From positions 1-15,751 of the forward strand of contig JAPKHB010000053.1 of assembly GCA_026647295.1 (NCBI GenBank): a stretch of 15,751 nucleotides of DNA. The letters run 5' to 3'. Source of the DNA: Planctomycetota bacterium (GTDB lineage: Bacteria; Planctomycetota; PLA2; JAEUHO01). The first letter of the stretch is position 1, and each line of letters opens with the position of its first letter. The notes under the pieces are model-generated. The model saw only the letters and a program-made list of their open reading frames with translations. It ran no database searches and was not told the DNA's origin. A program made the position numbers and the translations under genes. Positions 1-8,297 of the stretch are shown piece after piece.

Positions 1-501
1 CCTGGCAGCAGCGACTTCGGCGCCTTCAAGCGCTGGCCGCCAGCCCGCTTCGGGGCGCTGGCCCGGCGCCTTGCGGCCGCGGGCCACGCCGTCGGCGTCA
101 CGCACGGCCCCGGCGAGGAGTCGCTCGCGGCCGCGGTGGCCCGGGAGAGCGACGGCCAGGCCCGCCCCGTGGCCTCGCCGGACCTGGGCGTGCTCACCGA
201 GGTGCTGCGCGGTGCGGCGCTGTTCGTCGGGGGCGACACCGGCCCCCTGCACCTCGCCGCGGCGCTCGGCACGCCCGTGCTGGGGGTCTTCGGCCCCAAG
301 GACCCGGCGGTGTACGGGCCCTACGGCCGCCGCCCGGACGGCCGCGCGGGCCTGCTCGACGTGGTGGTCCACCCGGACGTGGCCTGCCGCCCCTGCACGC
401 TGCGGCGCTGCGCGGCGCCGCTTTGCCTCACGCAACTCGAGCCCGAGGTGGTCGCACGTCGCGCCGAGGCGCTGCTGGCCGCTGCGTCACAGCGGCAGTG
501 A
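1..501 (+). CDS. Glycosyltransferase family 9 (heptosyltransferase-like), C-terminal part
   Basis: The gene enters from the left edge, in frame from base 1, and 166 residues are visible. The visible part starts with a PGSSDFGAFKRWP stretch, the start of the C-terminal Rossmann domain in GT9 enzymes (usual form: P-G-[AS], then KRWP). At visible residues 77-86 it has GGDTGPLHLA, the GT9 nucleotide-sugar-binding signature, followed by GTPVLGVFGPKDP. It ends with the Cys-rich CRPCTLRRC-APLC segment typical of heptosyltransferase II relatives. GT9 enzymes transfer heptose or related sugars to lipid A-core in the cytoplasm, so this gene implies LPS synthesis. Its 3' end overlaps the convergent FHA gene by 15 nt. 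The exact sugar and acceptor cannot be told from this part. Confidence 0.9.
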   Translation, partial: PGSSDFGAFKRWPPARFGALARRLAAAGHAVGVTHGPGEESLAAAVARESDGQARPVASPDLGVLTEVLRGAALFVGGDTGPLHLAAALGTPVLGVFGPKDPAVYGPYGRRPDGRAGLLDVVVHPDVACRPCTLRRCAAPLCLTQLEPEVVARRAEALLAAASQRQ

Positions 502-915
502 ACCGGGCGCGATCTCCAACTCGACGCCGCGGGGGCCCAGGCGCAGCGCGTGCGTCCGGGCCCGGCAGTCGGAGAGCAGCAACCGGTCCACGCGGTGGCC
601 GTCCACGAAGGTGCCGTTCGCGCTCAGGTTGCGGACCTCCACCAGGTCCGGGGCGACGAAGGCGATCTGCACGTGGCGCCGGCTCACCGACTTGAACGCC
701 AGGCCGTCCTCCAACGCCCGGCGCTCGGAGAGGTCGCTCTTGAGGTAGAGCGGCGCCCGGCGCAGGGACCAGTCGCAGTAGCGGCTCCGCCCACAGACGA
801 TCGTCTCGCCCAGGGAGAGCTTGACCTGTTGGCCCTCGGCCAGGCCCTCGCGACCGCGGACGGTGAGCCACACCGTGGGGTCGTAACCGTTGCCTTCAGA
901 CTTCACGTCGAGCAT
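487..915 (-). CDS. Small cytosolic FHA-domain protein
   Basis: This 142-residue protein is almost entirely one forkhead-associated (FHA) domain, a phosphothreonine-binding module. The key positions are visible: G42-R43 (GRS), S78-R79-R80-H81, N100-G101-T102 and G106. Between GRS and SRRH there is an insertion of about 24 residues (50-73), longer than in minimal FHA domains. There is no signal peptide or membrane segment, so it should be cytosolic. The ATG at 915 is well supported by GAGGAG at 923-928, 7 nt upstream. It lies 97 nt downstream of the membrane Ser/Thr kinase on the same strand, so it is a plausible reader of that kinase's phosphorylation; this link is inferred. Its last 15 nt overlap the convergent GT9 gene. 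Confidence 0.9.
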   Translation of the reverse strand: MLDVKSEGNGYDPTVWLTVRGREGLAEGQQVKLSLGETIVCGRSRYCDWSLRRAPLYLKSDLSERRALEDGLAFKSVSRRHVQIAFVAPDLVEVRNLSANGTFVDGHRVDRLLLSDCRARTHALRLGPRGVELEIAPGSLPL

Positions 916-922
916 GCAAGGG

Positions 923-928
923 CTCCTC
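923..928 (-). promoter_or_regulatory. Ribosome binding site of the FHA gene
   Basis: On the minus strand this reads GAGGAG, 7 nt before the ATG at 915. It decides the start of the 142-residue FHA protein. Confidence 0.7.
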
Positions 929-1012
929 GCAGCAAACCGCGTTCCGATCGGCCACGCCCCCGCGCCCGGGGCCCCTGCCCGCGCCCCCGTCGCCCTTGGA
1001 CGCCGGCCCCCC

Positions 1013-4000
1013 TCACTTCTGCCCCTCCCGTAGGGCCTCGCGCGCGCGGATCCAGCTCGGGCGCAGCGTGCCGGTGATCCGCAGGTCGTCGATCGCCGCC
1101 GGGGTCCAGGTGAGGACCTGGATGCGTCCGGAGCCGTTGCGCATGCGCGGTTCGAGATCGCTCGTCCCCCCCCGCTCGGCCCAGGCGGGTTCGCTGCGTT
1201 CCACGATCAACTCGCCGTCCACGTGGAGTTCCAGGCGTTCGCGCTGCCGCACGACGCGCACGCGGTAGGGCTTGTCGCGCGGGGCGAAGGCGAAGAGCCG
1301 GGCGCGGTGGCGCTCGAGGTACGCGGCGTCGCGCCACGCGGCGTGGTTGCGCCCGGCGCCCAGCGACGGCCAGTCCCAGCCGCCCAGCGGGAACGAGATG
1401 CCGAAGTCCGGGCCGGCGTGGAAGGCCACGCCCCGGCCGCGCCCGAGGGCGTCCAGGGCCGGCAACTCCGTCTCCCCCTCCAGCAGGGGCGCGTCGCGCC
1501 GGACCTGCCACTTCCAGTAGTTGGGATCCGCCGAACACACGCACACCGCCACCCCGTCCAGGTCGACGCCGAAGAAGATCGACCCGACACCGACGTCGAG
1601 GTTGAACTCCACCTCGAGGGGCCGCGCCGGGTCGAAGGGCGAGCGCAGCGACAACTCGCGGTCGCGCACCACGCCCTGGAGGCCGCGCAGGAGGTGGAGG
1701 CGCCGCGCCGTCGGCGACGGCGAGGTGACGCGGTGGGGGTTGACCTCGACGACGCCGAAGATGCGGTCGAAGAGGGCCATCTGCTCCGGCTCCTCGAAGT
1801 CCCACTCCAGCGCGTGCTGGCCGTCGGGGCGCTCCTCCACGTGCACGCCGGGCACGAGCGCCCCGAGCTGGTCGCGGCGGATCTCCTCCTCGCACACCTG
1901 CAAGTGACGGCGCACCGTCTCCAGCGACTTGGGGTCCATCGCCTGGGTGAGGAGGAGGCGACCCGCCGGGTCGACGAGCAGGCTGAAGTGGTCGTGGGCC
2001 CGCCGGTAGCGCGGGGGGGCGAGGGCCATGTAGTACTGGCCGGCGTGCAGGTGGCCGGCGGCCTCGGACTCGCGCCGCTCCTGCAGGCGCTGCAGTTCGG
2101 CCCGCAGGGTCCCCACCACCTCGGCCAGGGCCGTGCCGCCGGCCTGGGCCTCCAGGCGCTGCTGGACCCGGGCGTAGCCCTCGGCGAGCCGCCGCAGGTC
2201 CACGCCGGGCCGGTCGGCGACGGGCTCGAGCCCGAACAGGTCCAGGAGCGCCGCCGCCAGCGGATGCGGGGCGGCGCCCGCCTGCGCCGCCAGCGCCGCC
2301 AGGTCCTCGGGGTGCACCTGCGAGAGGGGGATGCGCACGCGCACCCCGGCCGTGGAGCGCGAGCCCGGGGCGCGGCCGCGCGCCGTGAACGCGGGCGGGG
2401 CCGCCTCGACCTCGAGCACCTCCAGGCGGCGCCACTCCGGGTAGCGCTCGCCGCCGGTCCCGGGCGGCGCGCGCACGCGCAACGCCTCGATCCGCCCCTG
2501 GGAGCGGGCCAACTCGGCCAGCCGCCCAAGCGCCCCGCCCAGGACCGACTCCAGCGCCTCGGGCACGGCCCGTAGCGCCCGCACCCGGGCGCGGTCCGGG
2601 GGCTCGAGCGTCGGGGCGGCGTCGGCGGCCTCGATCGCGCGGCGGGCCGCGGGGGCGTCCAGCGCGCGCAGGGCGTCCAGCACGAGGCGCAGGGTCTCCT
2701 GCCAGGCGCCGAAGGACGCCTCGCGGTGCGCCCGGGCCTCCGCCTCCAGGCGGCGGGCGAGTTCCTCGGCCTCCTCCCGCAGGCGCACGAAGCCCGCGCC
2801 GTCCGCGGCGTCGGCGAAGGCGCGCGCGGCCTCGGTCGCGCCGACGCGGTCGCCGCCGTCCAGGCGCTGCCCGATCTCGCGCTTGAGCGCCGCCCAATGC
2901 TCCTCGACCTGGGTGCGCAGCCGCAGCTCGATGGCCAGCAGTTCGCGCTCCACCAGGCCGTCCACGGTCGCGGGCGCCACCTGCGGGGCGTGTTCCCGGA
3001 AGGCCGCCAGGAGCGAGGGCAGCACGCGCTTGACGTCCTGGCGGCTCTCGTGGAACTCGCGGTCGAGCGAGCGCAGTTCGAGGGCCTCGATGCGCGGCCG
3101 GGCGCGCGCGGCGCCGAAGTCGTCGCTCACGTCGGCAACCCGCCGGGCGAGCGCCTGCGCGCCCTGATCGAGGGCGCGGGCGGCCTGCCGCGCCTGGCGC
3201 AGCGACGGCGTGTCCACCCAGTCGGCCTCCAGGGCCTCGCGCAAGGCCGCCCACTGGGCCGCGAACTCCGCGAGCGAGGCCACGGGGCGGCCGCGCACCT
3301 CGGCGGCGGCCTCGCGCCACCGGGCCTCGGACGCCGTGAGCAGCGCGCCGCGGAGCTGGGCGCCACGGCGCGCCGCCGGCGCGAGCACCTGCACCCCCGG
3401 GAGCCAGGCGTCCACGCGGCCGACCGCCCGGCCGTAGCGCCGCTCGCCCACGTCGCGCGTCACCTCTTCAGCGAGCCGCTCGAAGCCTTCGAGCGCGCGG
3501 TCGAGCTCCGCCATCCAGGTCAGGCGCTGCTCGAGGTCCAGGGACCGCGGCACGGGAAGCCCGCGTTCGAGGGCCTCCTGCTCGAGCGCCTCGCGGCGGG
3601 CGCGCGCGTCGCGCAGCGCCCGGCGCACCTCGGCGCGCGGCTCGTCGCCGCTGAGCTGGGCGTCGGCGAGCAGCGCCTCGGCCTGGCCGAGCAGGCGCGC
3701 CTGGGCGTCGCGGGTGCGGGTGCGGCTCACCTGCCACCAGGCGCCCCCCCCCACGCCCAGCACACCGACGGCGACGGCCGCGGCGATCCACGCGCGCTGG
3801 CGGTAGCGCCGGCGCAGCAGGAAGGCCTCCCAGTTGCCCGTGAAGCCGGCCGGGATGATCGAACGCCCGCCGCGGATCAGGTCGATGTCGGCCACGACCT
3901 CGGCGGGGGTCCGGTAGCGCAGCGCCGGGTCCTTGAGCATCATGCGCTCGATCAGGTGGCCGAGCTCGGGGCTCACGCGCGGGTTGCGCAAACGCGGAGG

Positions 4001-4891
4001 GGACGGCTGTCGGTACAGCACCTTGGTGATGATCTCGGCCAGCGTCGCGCCCTCGAAGGGCGGGCGGCCGACGACCATGTTGTAGAGGGTCGCGCCCAGG
4101 CTGTAGATGTCGCTGCGGATGTCCGCCTTGCGCGGGTCCACCGCCTGTTCGGGGGAGATGAACTGGGGCGTGCCGACGGTCGCGCCCATCTGGGTGAGGC
4201 CGGCGTCGATCGGCCCCTTGGCCAGGCCGAGGTCCATCAGCTTCGGCGTCCCGTTGCGCGCGAGCAGGATGTTCCCCGGCTTGATGTCCCGGTGCACGAC
4301 CCCCATCCGCCGCGCGCGCTCCAGCGCGTCGGCGATGGCGCGGGTGATGGCCAGGGCGGTTTCCTCCTCGAGCGGGCCTTCGCGCAGGATGCGGTCGCGC
4401 AGCGACTCGCCCTCCACGTACTCCATCACGAGGTAGGGGAACCCGTTGGACTCCCCCGCGTCGAAGGCGCGCACGATGTTGGGGTGGTCCAGGTCCGCGA
4501 GCAGCTTGGCCTCGCGCTTGAGGCGCTCGATCTGCGTGCGGTCCTCGCCCAGGTCGCGGCGCAGCACCTTGATGGCCACCACGCGCTGGAGCCCCTTGTG
4601 CAGCGCCTTGTACACCGTGCCCATGGCCCCCCGGCCGACGCGCTCCAGGATGCGGTAGCCCTCGATCTCGCTGCGGGCCCCCTCCGGCTCGATGATGGTG
4701 TAGACCCGCCGCGCCTGCTCCTCGCTCATCCAGCCGCGCTTCACCAGGATCACGGCCAAGCGCTCGTCGATCTGCATCTCGGAGCTCAATCGGCGCTGCA
4801 GGAGGAACCCCTCCTCCACCTGCTGCTCCGTCACGTAGCCCAGCGCCTGGGCCTCCTGGGCGAAGAGGAAGTCCTCGTTGCGGGTGGTCAT
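1013..4891 (-). CDS. Transmembrane Ser/Thr protein kinase with large outer C-terminal region
   Basis: A 1292-residue Hanks-type kinase. Residues 1-72 form a helical N-terminal region that looks like the small domain at the start of GspE/MshE-type proteins (GYVTEQQVEEGF...RGWMSEEQA). The catalytic domain (about 78-340) has the Gly loop GRGAMG at 86-91, Lys108 in VAIK, Glu127, HRDIKPGN at 200-207 with catalytic Asp202, DLG at 220-222 in place of DFG, and SPE at 246-248; all residues for activity are present. A single membrane helix lies at about 367-386. Some 680 Ala/Glu/Arg/Leu-rich, probably helical residues follow, then a beta-rich, concanavalin/LamG-like region at about 1075-1275. The outer part is probably periplasmic and sensory. 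The ATG at 4891 overlaps the upstream stop (ATGA) and is preceded by GGGGAGGT at 4901-4908, so the two genes should be translationally coupled. The ligand and substrates are unknown. Confidence 0.93.
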   Translation of the reverse strand: MTTRNEDFLFAQEAQALGYVTEQQVEEGFLLQRRLSSEMQIDERLAVILVKRGWMSEEQARRVYTIIEPEGARSEIEGYRILERVGRGAMGTVYKALHKGLQRVVAIKVLRRDLGEDRTQIERLKREAKLLADLDHPNIVRAFDAGESNGFPYLVMEYVEGESLRDRILREGPLEEETALAITRAIADALERARRMGVVHRDIKPGNILLARNGTPKLMDLGLAKGPIDAGLTQMGATVGTPQFISPEQAVDPRKADIRSDIYSLGATLYNMVVGRPPFEGATLAEIITKVLYRQPSPPRLRNPRVSPELGHLIERMMLKDPALRYRTPAEVVADIDLIRGGRSIIPAGFTGNWEAFLLRRRYRQRAWIAAAVAVGVLGVGGGAWWQVSRTRTRDAQARLLGQAEALLADAQLSGDEPRAEVRRALRDARARREALEQEALERGLPVPRSLDLEQRLTWMAELDRALEGFERLAEEVTRDVGERRYGRAVGRVDAWLPGVQVLAPAARRGAQLRGALLTASEARWREAAAEVRGRPVASLAEFAAQWAALREALEADWVDTPSLRQARQAARALDQGAQALARRVADVSDDFGAARARPRIEALELRSLDREFHESRQDVKRVLPSLLAAFREHAPQVAPATVDGLVERELLAIELRLRTQVEEHWAALKREIGQRLDGGDRVGATEAARAFADAADGAGFVRLREEAEELARRLEAEARAHREASFGAWQETLRLVLDALRALDAPAARRAIEAADAAPTLEPPDRARVRALRAVPEALESVLGGALGRLAELARSQGRIEALRVRAPPGTGGERYPEWRRLEVLEVEAAPPAFTARGRAPGSRSTAGVRVRIPLSQVHPEDLAALAAQAGAAPHPLAAALLDLFGLEPVADRPGVDLRRLAEGYARVQQRLEAQAGGTALAEVVGTLRAELQRLQERRESEAAGHLHAGQYYMALAPPRYRRAHDHFSLLVDPAGRLLLTQAMDPKSLETVRRHLQVCEEEIRRDQLGALVPGVHVEERPDGQHALEWDFEEPEQMALFDRIFGVVEVNPHRVTSPSPTARRLHLLRGLQGVVRDRELSLRSPFDPARPLEVEFNLDVGVGSIFFGVDLDGVAVCVCSADPNYWKWQVRRDAPLLEGETELPALDALGRGRGVAFHAGPDFGISFPLGGWDWPSLGAGRNHAAWRDAAYLERHRARLFAFAPRDKPYRVRVVRQRERLELHVDGELIVERSEPAWAERGGTSDLEPRMRNGSGRIQVLTWTPAAIDDLRITGTLRPSWIRAREALREGQK

Positions 4892-6669
4892 CGGTCGTAG
4901 ACCTCCCCGCCGCCGGCGTCGAGCGTCTCGGGGGGGCGCCGCCCGCGTTCGTCGCGCAGTTCGAGCCGGCCGAGGTAGGGGAACTCCTCCAGGTAGCGCA
5001 GGAGGTAGCGCTGGGGCTGGTGGCGCGTCAGGTCGGCGGTGCTCGTCTCGACGACCGAGTCCAGGTAGAAGCACTCGTCGACCATCCGCGCCGCGCGCCA
5101 CAACCCGAGCGCCTCCAGGTCCGCCCCGAAGAGTCCGCTGGGACAGGCGCACGCGGCCTCGAACCCCGCGACCTCCGCGGCGGGCAGGACCTCCGGGCGC
5201 GCGCCCTTGAGCCGCTCGCCGTGGTCGGCCAGGAGGCGCTCCAGCGCGGCGCGCGGGGCCGCCTTGCGCGAGAGCACGGTCGCGGCGCAGCGCTCCAGCG
5301 CCTCGACCACCTCGACACGGGCGGCCTGGGCCTTCAGGCGGCCGTCGCGAAGCGCCCGCAGGAAGCCCGCGATGGCGTACCAACGCGGGTCCCAGCGGTC
5401 GTCGGGCGTCGGCCGCCGCGCCTTGGACTTGAGCCAGGGCATGCACACGTCCACGCCTTCCTGCGAGCCCTCGGCGGCCACGCGCAGGAGCAGCATCGCC
5501 AGCACGGGGCGCTTCACGGCCAGGCCGCGCTTGAGCGCCCGGCGGGCCTCCTCGAGCAGCCAGGGCTCCGGGCAGAACAGCAGGGTCTGCGCGGCGGCCT
5601 CCGCCACGCGCTCCTGCGAACTGGCCAGCAGGGCGCGGTCCCACAGCGCACGCCACTCCGCGGGGTCGCGCCAGCGGTGCGCGCACACCCCGCGGGCGAA
5701 GGTCGCCTCGGCCAGGTCCGCCTTGTCGGGCAGGATGTGCGGCCCGGTGAGGGCGGCGAGCAGGCGGCGGCGGTTCTCCTCGGTGCCCTCGGTCCAGGGG
5801 GGGGGCGACTCGACCAGCAGCGACAGGGCGACCGCGAGCGCCGCGGCCGCGCGCACCCGGCGGTCGTCCTGGACGATCGCGTCGAGGATCGGGCCGGGGT
5901 CGGGGGTCTCCAGGAGCGCCAGCGCGAGCAGCCGGGCCTGGCGCTGGCCGACCCCGACCCCCGCGCCCACGTTCGCCCGCACCGCTTCGAGCGCCTCGGG
6001 GCCTCCGCGCTTGGCGAGCGCGAGCAGGCAGGCGGTGCGCACGACCTCGTTGTCGTCGGCGAGGCGGTTGGCCAGGGCGCGCGTGCTCGCCTCCATCGCG
6101 GCCCGCGTGCGCTCGGCCTGCTCGCGCGGCCCGGGGACCGCCGTCGGGGCGGCGTCGGGCCCCCGCGCCGCGGCGGCGCGCCCCTGGGGGAAGTGCCAGC
6201 AGCCCAGGGCGAGCGCGGCGAAGGCGCGCAGGTGGATCTCGTTGCTGTCGGTCGTCAGCAGGCGCGTGAGCGGGTCGAGCGCCACGGAGAGCTCCGGCGC
6301 GGGCCCCCACACGTCGCGCAGCGCCCCGAGCGTGAGCGCGGCGTTCCAGGTCTGGGTCACGTTGCCGCCGTCCTGCGCCGCGAGGGCGGGCGCGGCCAGG
6401 AGGCCAAAGCGCAGCACCAGGCGGCGGCGGGCGAGCTGGACGCCGCCGAGCTCGGCGAAGTGGTCCCGGATCAGCGACCGGACCTGCTGGTCGGTCTCGG
6501 GGTCCATGTCGCGCCAGGCGGGGTCGGGAAACGGCAGCGCGGGCGGGACCGGCTCGAGGTCCTCCGCGGCGACGGGGGGCAGGCCCCCGGCCGGCCCGAG
6601 GAGGAGCAGCAGCCCGAGCAGGCGCCGGGAGAGACGGAAGGCCGGCGGCGCAGGCGCGGCGGCGCGCAC
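4888..6669 (-). CDS. Secreted HEAT-repeat-like protein of unknown function
   Basis: A 593-residue protein with a signal peptide: basic RLSRR, a Leu-rich core at about 17-30 and a likely cleavage after VAA near residue 35. The mature part from about 75 to 330 has alpha-helical repeats of HEAT type, for example around EVVRTACLLALAKRGG and RRVRAAAALAVALSLL, a fold normally used for protein binding. The C-terminal third is less regular and has a CAC pair near a proline-glycine turn; I do not recognise a family there. The GTG start at 6669 is supported by AAGGAG at 6680-6685, 10 nt upstream. It follows the peptidase-like gene after only 4 nt and its stop overlaps the kinase start, so all three are one transcript. 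It could be a partner of the kinase's outer domain (inference). Confidence 0.85.
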   Translation of the reverse strand: MRAAAPAPPAFRLSRRLLGLLLLLGPAGGLPPVAAEDLEPVPPALPFPDPAWRDMDPETDQQVRSLIRDHFAELGGVQLARRRLVLRFGLLAAPALAAQDGGNVTQTWNAALTLGALRDVWGPAPELSVALDPLTRLLTTDSNEIHLRAFAALALGCWHFPQGRAAAARGPDAAPTAVPGPREQAERTRAAMEASTRALANRLADDNEVVRTACLLALAKRGGPEALEAVRANVGAGVGVGQRQARLLALALLETPDPGPILDAIVQDDRRVRAAAALAVALSLLVESPPPWTEGTEENRRRLLAALTGPHILPDKADLAEATFARGVCAHRWRDPAEWRALWDRALLASSQERVAEAAAQTLLFCPEPWLLEEARRALKRGLAVKRPVLAMLLLRVAAEGSQEGVDVCMPWLKSKARRPTPDDRWDPRWYAIAGFLRALRDGRLKAQAARVEVVEALERCAATVLSRKAAPRAALERLLADHGERLKGARPEVLPAAEVAGFEAACACPSGLFGADLEALGLWRAARMVDECFYLDSVVETSTADLTRHQPQRYLLRYLEEFPYLGRLELRDERGRRPPETLDAGGGEVYDR

Positions 6670-6673
6670 CGCG

Positions 6674-8263
6674 TCAGGGCTCCTTCTCGGGGTGGCGGTA
6701 GTCCGCCGCCACGTACGCCCGCCAGCGGTCCTCCAGCGCGGCGAAGCCCACGCCGAAGGCCTCCCGTAGGCAGGCCTCCTCCTCCTGCTCGGCCGCCTTG
6801 GTCAACGCGACGAAGCGCTCGAAGCGCACCGGGTCCCAGCGGATCAGGCACTCCACGACGCTCCAGGCCTTCACCAACTCGGCGTAGCCGAACATGTCGC
6901 CGGTCATCTTCGCGATGCGCCGCAGCGGGGGGTCGGCGCCCTCGGCGACCAGGGCCTTGAGCGCCGTGCGCCACTGCGCGCTGTCGAGCCACACCGGGCC
7001 CTGCGCACCCGGCGCCTCGCCGCTTCCGCCGCGCCCGATGGTGAAGGACTGCGTGTAGCCCAGCGCCTCCATCTCGAGGTGGTAGGCGAAGCCCTCGCGC
7101 AGCCAGTGGTGCGCGGTGAGCCAGCGGCCCGGGCGGCTGTCCGCCCAGCGGTAGCGCGTGAGGAGCACCATCGCCGCGTTGTGCACCACGTTGCTGACGA
7201 AGGTCTTGTCCGTGTTCGGGAACTGGTACCCGGCGGCCAGCGGCAGGTCCTGCACCCACCAGTAGCCGTGCTGGCGCTGGATCGCGCCGACCCAGCCCGG
7301 GACGATCTCGTCGGCCTTGACCTGCTGGGCGAACCACTGGCTGACGCGCACGTAGGCGGGGGCCTTGTGGCAGAGCAGGAGCCGGATGCGCTCGGCCTCG
7401 GTGTGCGGGTAGGTCTTCTCGGTGGGCCGGAGCACGTCGCGCATCACGGCGTGCGCCTTCTCCGCGGCCTCCCCGATGCGCTTCGCCAGGTCCGGCCCGA
7501 CCTCGTACACGAGGTCGAAGTGCGGGGTCCACTCGTGGCGCAGGTCCACGCGGGTCGCGGCGACGGCCGCCTCGACGAAGTTCCGCCCCTCGCGTTCCCC
7601 GATCTTCTCCCAGCGCCCGTGGACGCGGCGCAGGCCCCGGCGCAGGTGCCACTCCTCCTCGGTCACCCACTGGGCGCCGTCCTTCTTGAGCCCCTTCAGG
7701 CGCGCGTCGCGCTCCTCCGGCGTCACCCACTCGCCCTCGTGCTCCACGAGGCCCTTGGCGAGCATCTCGGCCCGGAGGCGGGCGGCTTCGTGCTCGGCCT
7801 TCTGCTCGGGCGTCATCCAGCGCCCGTCCACCCGCTCGTGCCCGAGGAGCTTGCGGGCCTTCTTGTCGTCGGGGGCGAGGTCCAGCACGCCTTCGAGCAG
7901 GTAGCGCTGGATCTCCGCCCCGAAGCCCTTCTTCTTCGCCCAGTGGTAGACGTCCCAGCGGGCCTTGGCGTCGTGGGCCTGGGCGGCCCGGTGCTTGAGC
8001 TGCTCCAGGAGCGGCGGGGTCTGCTCGTCGATCCAGGCCACCTGGGCGCGCGGGACGCGCACGGTGCCGTCGAAGGTGGTCTCGATGACCACCTCCACGT
8101 CGTCCTTCGAGACGATGCGCCCCTCCAGCCGGCGCCCGTCCGTGGTCTTGACCTCGTGCGCGCGCGCCCCGCCCGCGGCGGCGCCGAGGAGGAGCAGCGC
8201 CACGCCCCCGCCGAGCCGGCGGCGCCACGAGAGGCGGGCGGGGGAACGGGCCGATTCGGACAT
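6674..8263 (-). CDS. Secreted peptidase-fold protein with degenerate zinc site
   Basis: A 529-residue protein with a signal peptide (SWRRR, then a Val/Ala/Leu core, cleavage near 35 after ARA). Residues 38-79 form a small beta-barrel-like segment (DGRRLEGRIVSKDD... then VPRAQVAWID). Residues 141-223 hold four short repeats built on a Trp followed by T-P/E-E-E. The rest resembles the gluzincin-like, DUF1570/peptidase-MA-type fold seen in planctomycetes. In active members a HExxH helix is followed by WLxEG; here the helix reads HNAAM at 361-365, while WLREG at 387-391 is kept. The zinc-binding glutamate and second histidine are lost, so catalysis is unlikely. It is the first gene of the kinase operon. 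ATG at 8263 is the chosen start; its SD (GGAG at 8277-8280) is weak. The family assignment is tentative. Confidence 0.8.
   Translation of the reverse strand: MSESARSPARLSWRRRLGGGVALLLLGAAAGGARAHEVKTTDGRRLEGRIVSKDDVEVVIETTFDGTVRVPRAQVAWIDEQTPPLLEQLKHRAAQAHDAKARWDVYHWAKKKGFGAEIQRYLLEGVLDLAPDDKKARKLLGHERVDGRWMTPEQKAEHEAARLRAEMLAKGLVEHEGEWVTPEERDARLKGLKKDGAQWVTEEEWHLRRGLRRVHGRWEKIGEREGRNFVEAAVAATRVDLRHEWTPHFDLVYEVGPDLAKRIGEAAEKAHAVMRDVLRPTEKTYPHTEAERIRLLLCHKAPAYVRVSQWFAQQVKADEIVPGWVGAIQRQHGYWWVQDLPLAAGYQFPNTDKTFVSNVVHNAAMVLLTRYRWADSRPGRWLTAHHWLREGFAYHLEMEALGYTQSFTIGRGGSGEAPGAQGPVWLDSAQWRTALKALVAEGADPPLRRIAKMTGDMFGYAELVKAWSVVECLIRWDPVRFERFVALTKAAEQEEEACLREAFGVGFAALEDRWRAYVAADYRHPEKEP
7595..7843 (-). 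repeat. Four tandem W-(V/M)-T-x-E-E type protein repeats
   Basis: In the peptidase-like protein, residues 141-223 contain VDGRWMTPEQ, HEGEWVTPEE, KDGAQWVTEEE and VHGRWEKIGE. The Trp residues are W149, W179, W199 and W218, that is, spaced 30, 20 and 19 residues. Between them lie charged helical linkers. The last copy is degenerate. Function unknown; such repeats look like a small structural or binding module. Confidence 0.65.
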
Positions 8264-8297
8264 GGCGGGGGCAGGGCTCCGGCGGGCGATCCCGCCG

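Noticed and set aside
2726..4900. Long open frame (724 codons) on the plus strand, opposite the kinase gene
   Set aside because: It lies fully antisense to a gene with clear kinase motifs, has an Ala/Arg/Leu/His-biased composition with no motif, and long open antisense frames are expected at this GC content.
4888..6310. Open frame continuing upstream of the kinase ATG, which would give a protein of about 1765 residues
   Set aside because: The upstream part is Arg/Gly/Pro-rich and overlaps the HEAT gene in another frame. The ATG at 4891 has a strong SD and an ATGA overlap with the HEAT stop.
5020..6960. Long open frame (646 codons) on the plus strand, opposite the HEAT-repeat gene
   Set aside because: Low-complexity Arg/Gly/Ala product without motifs; the minus-strand gene has a signal peptide, SD and operon spacing.
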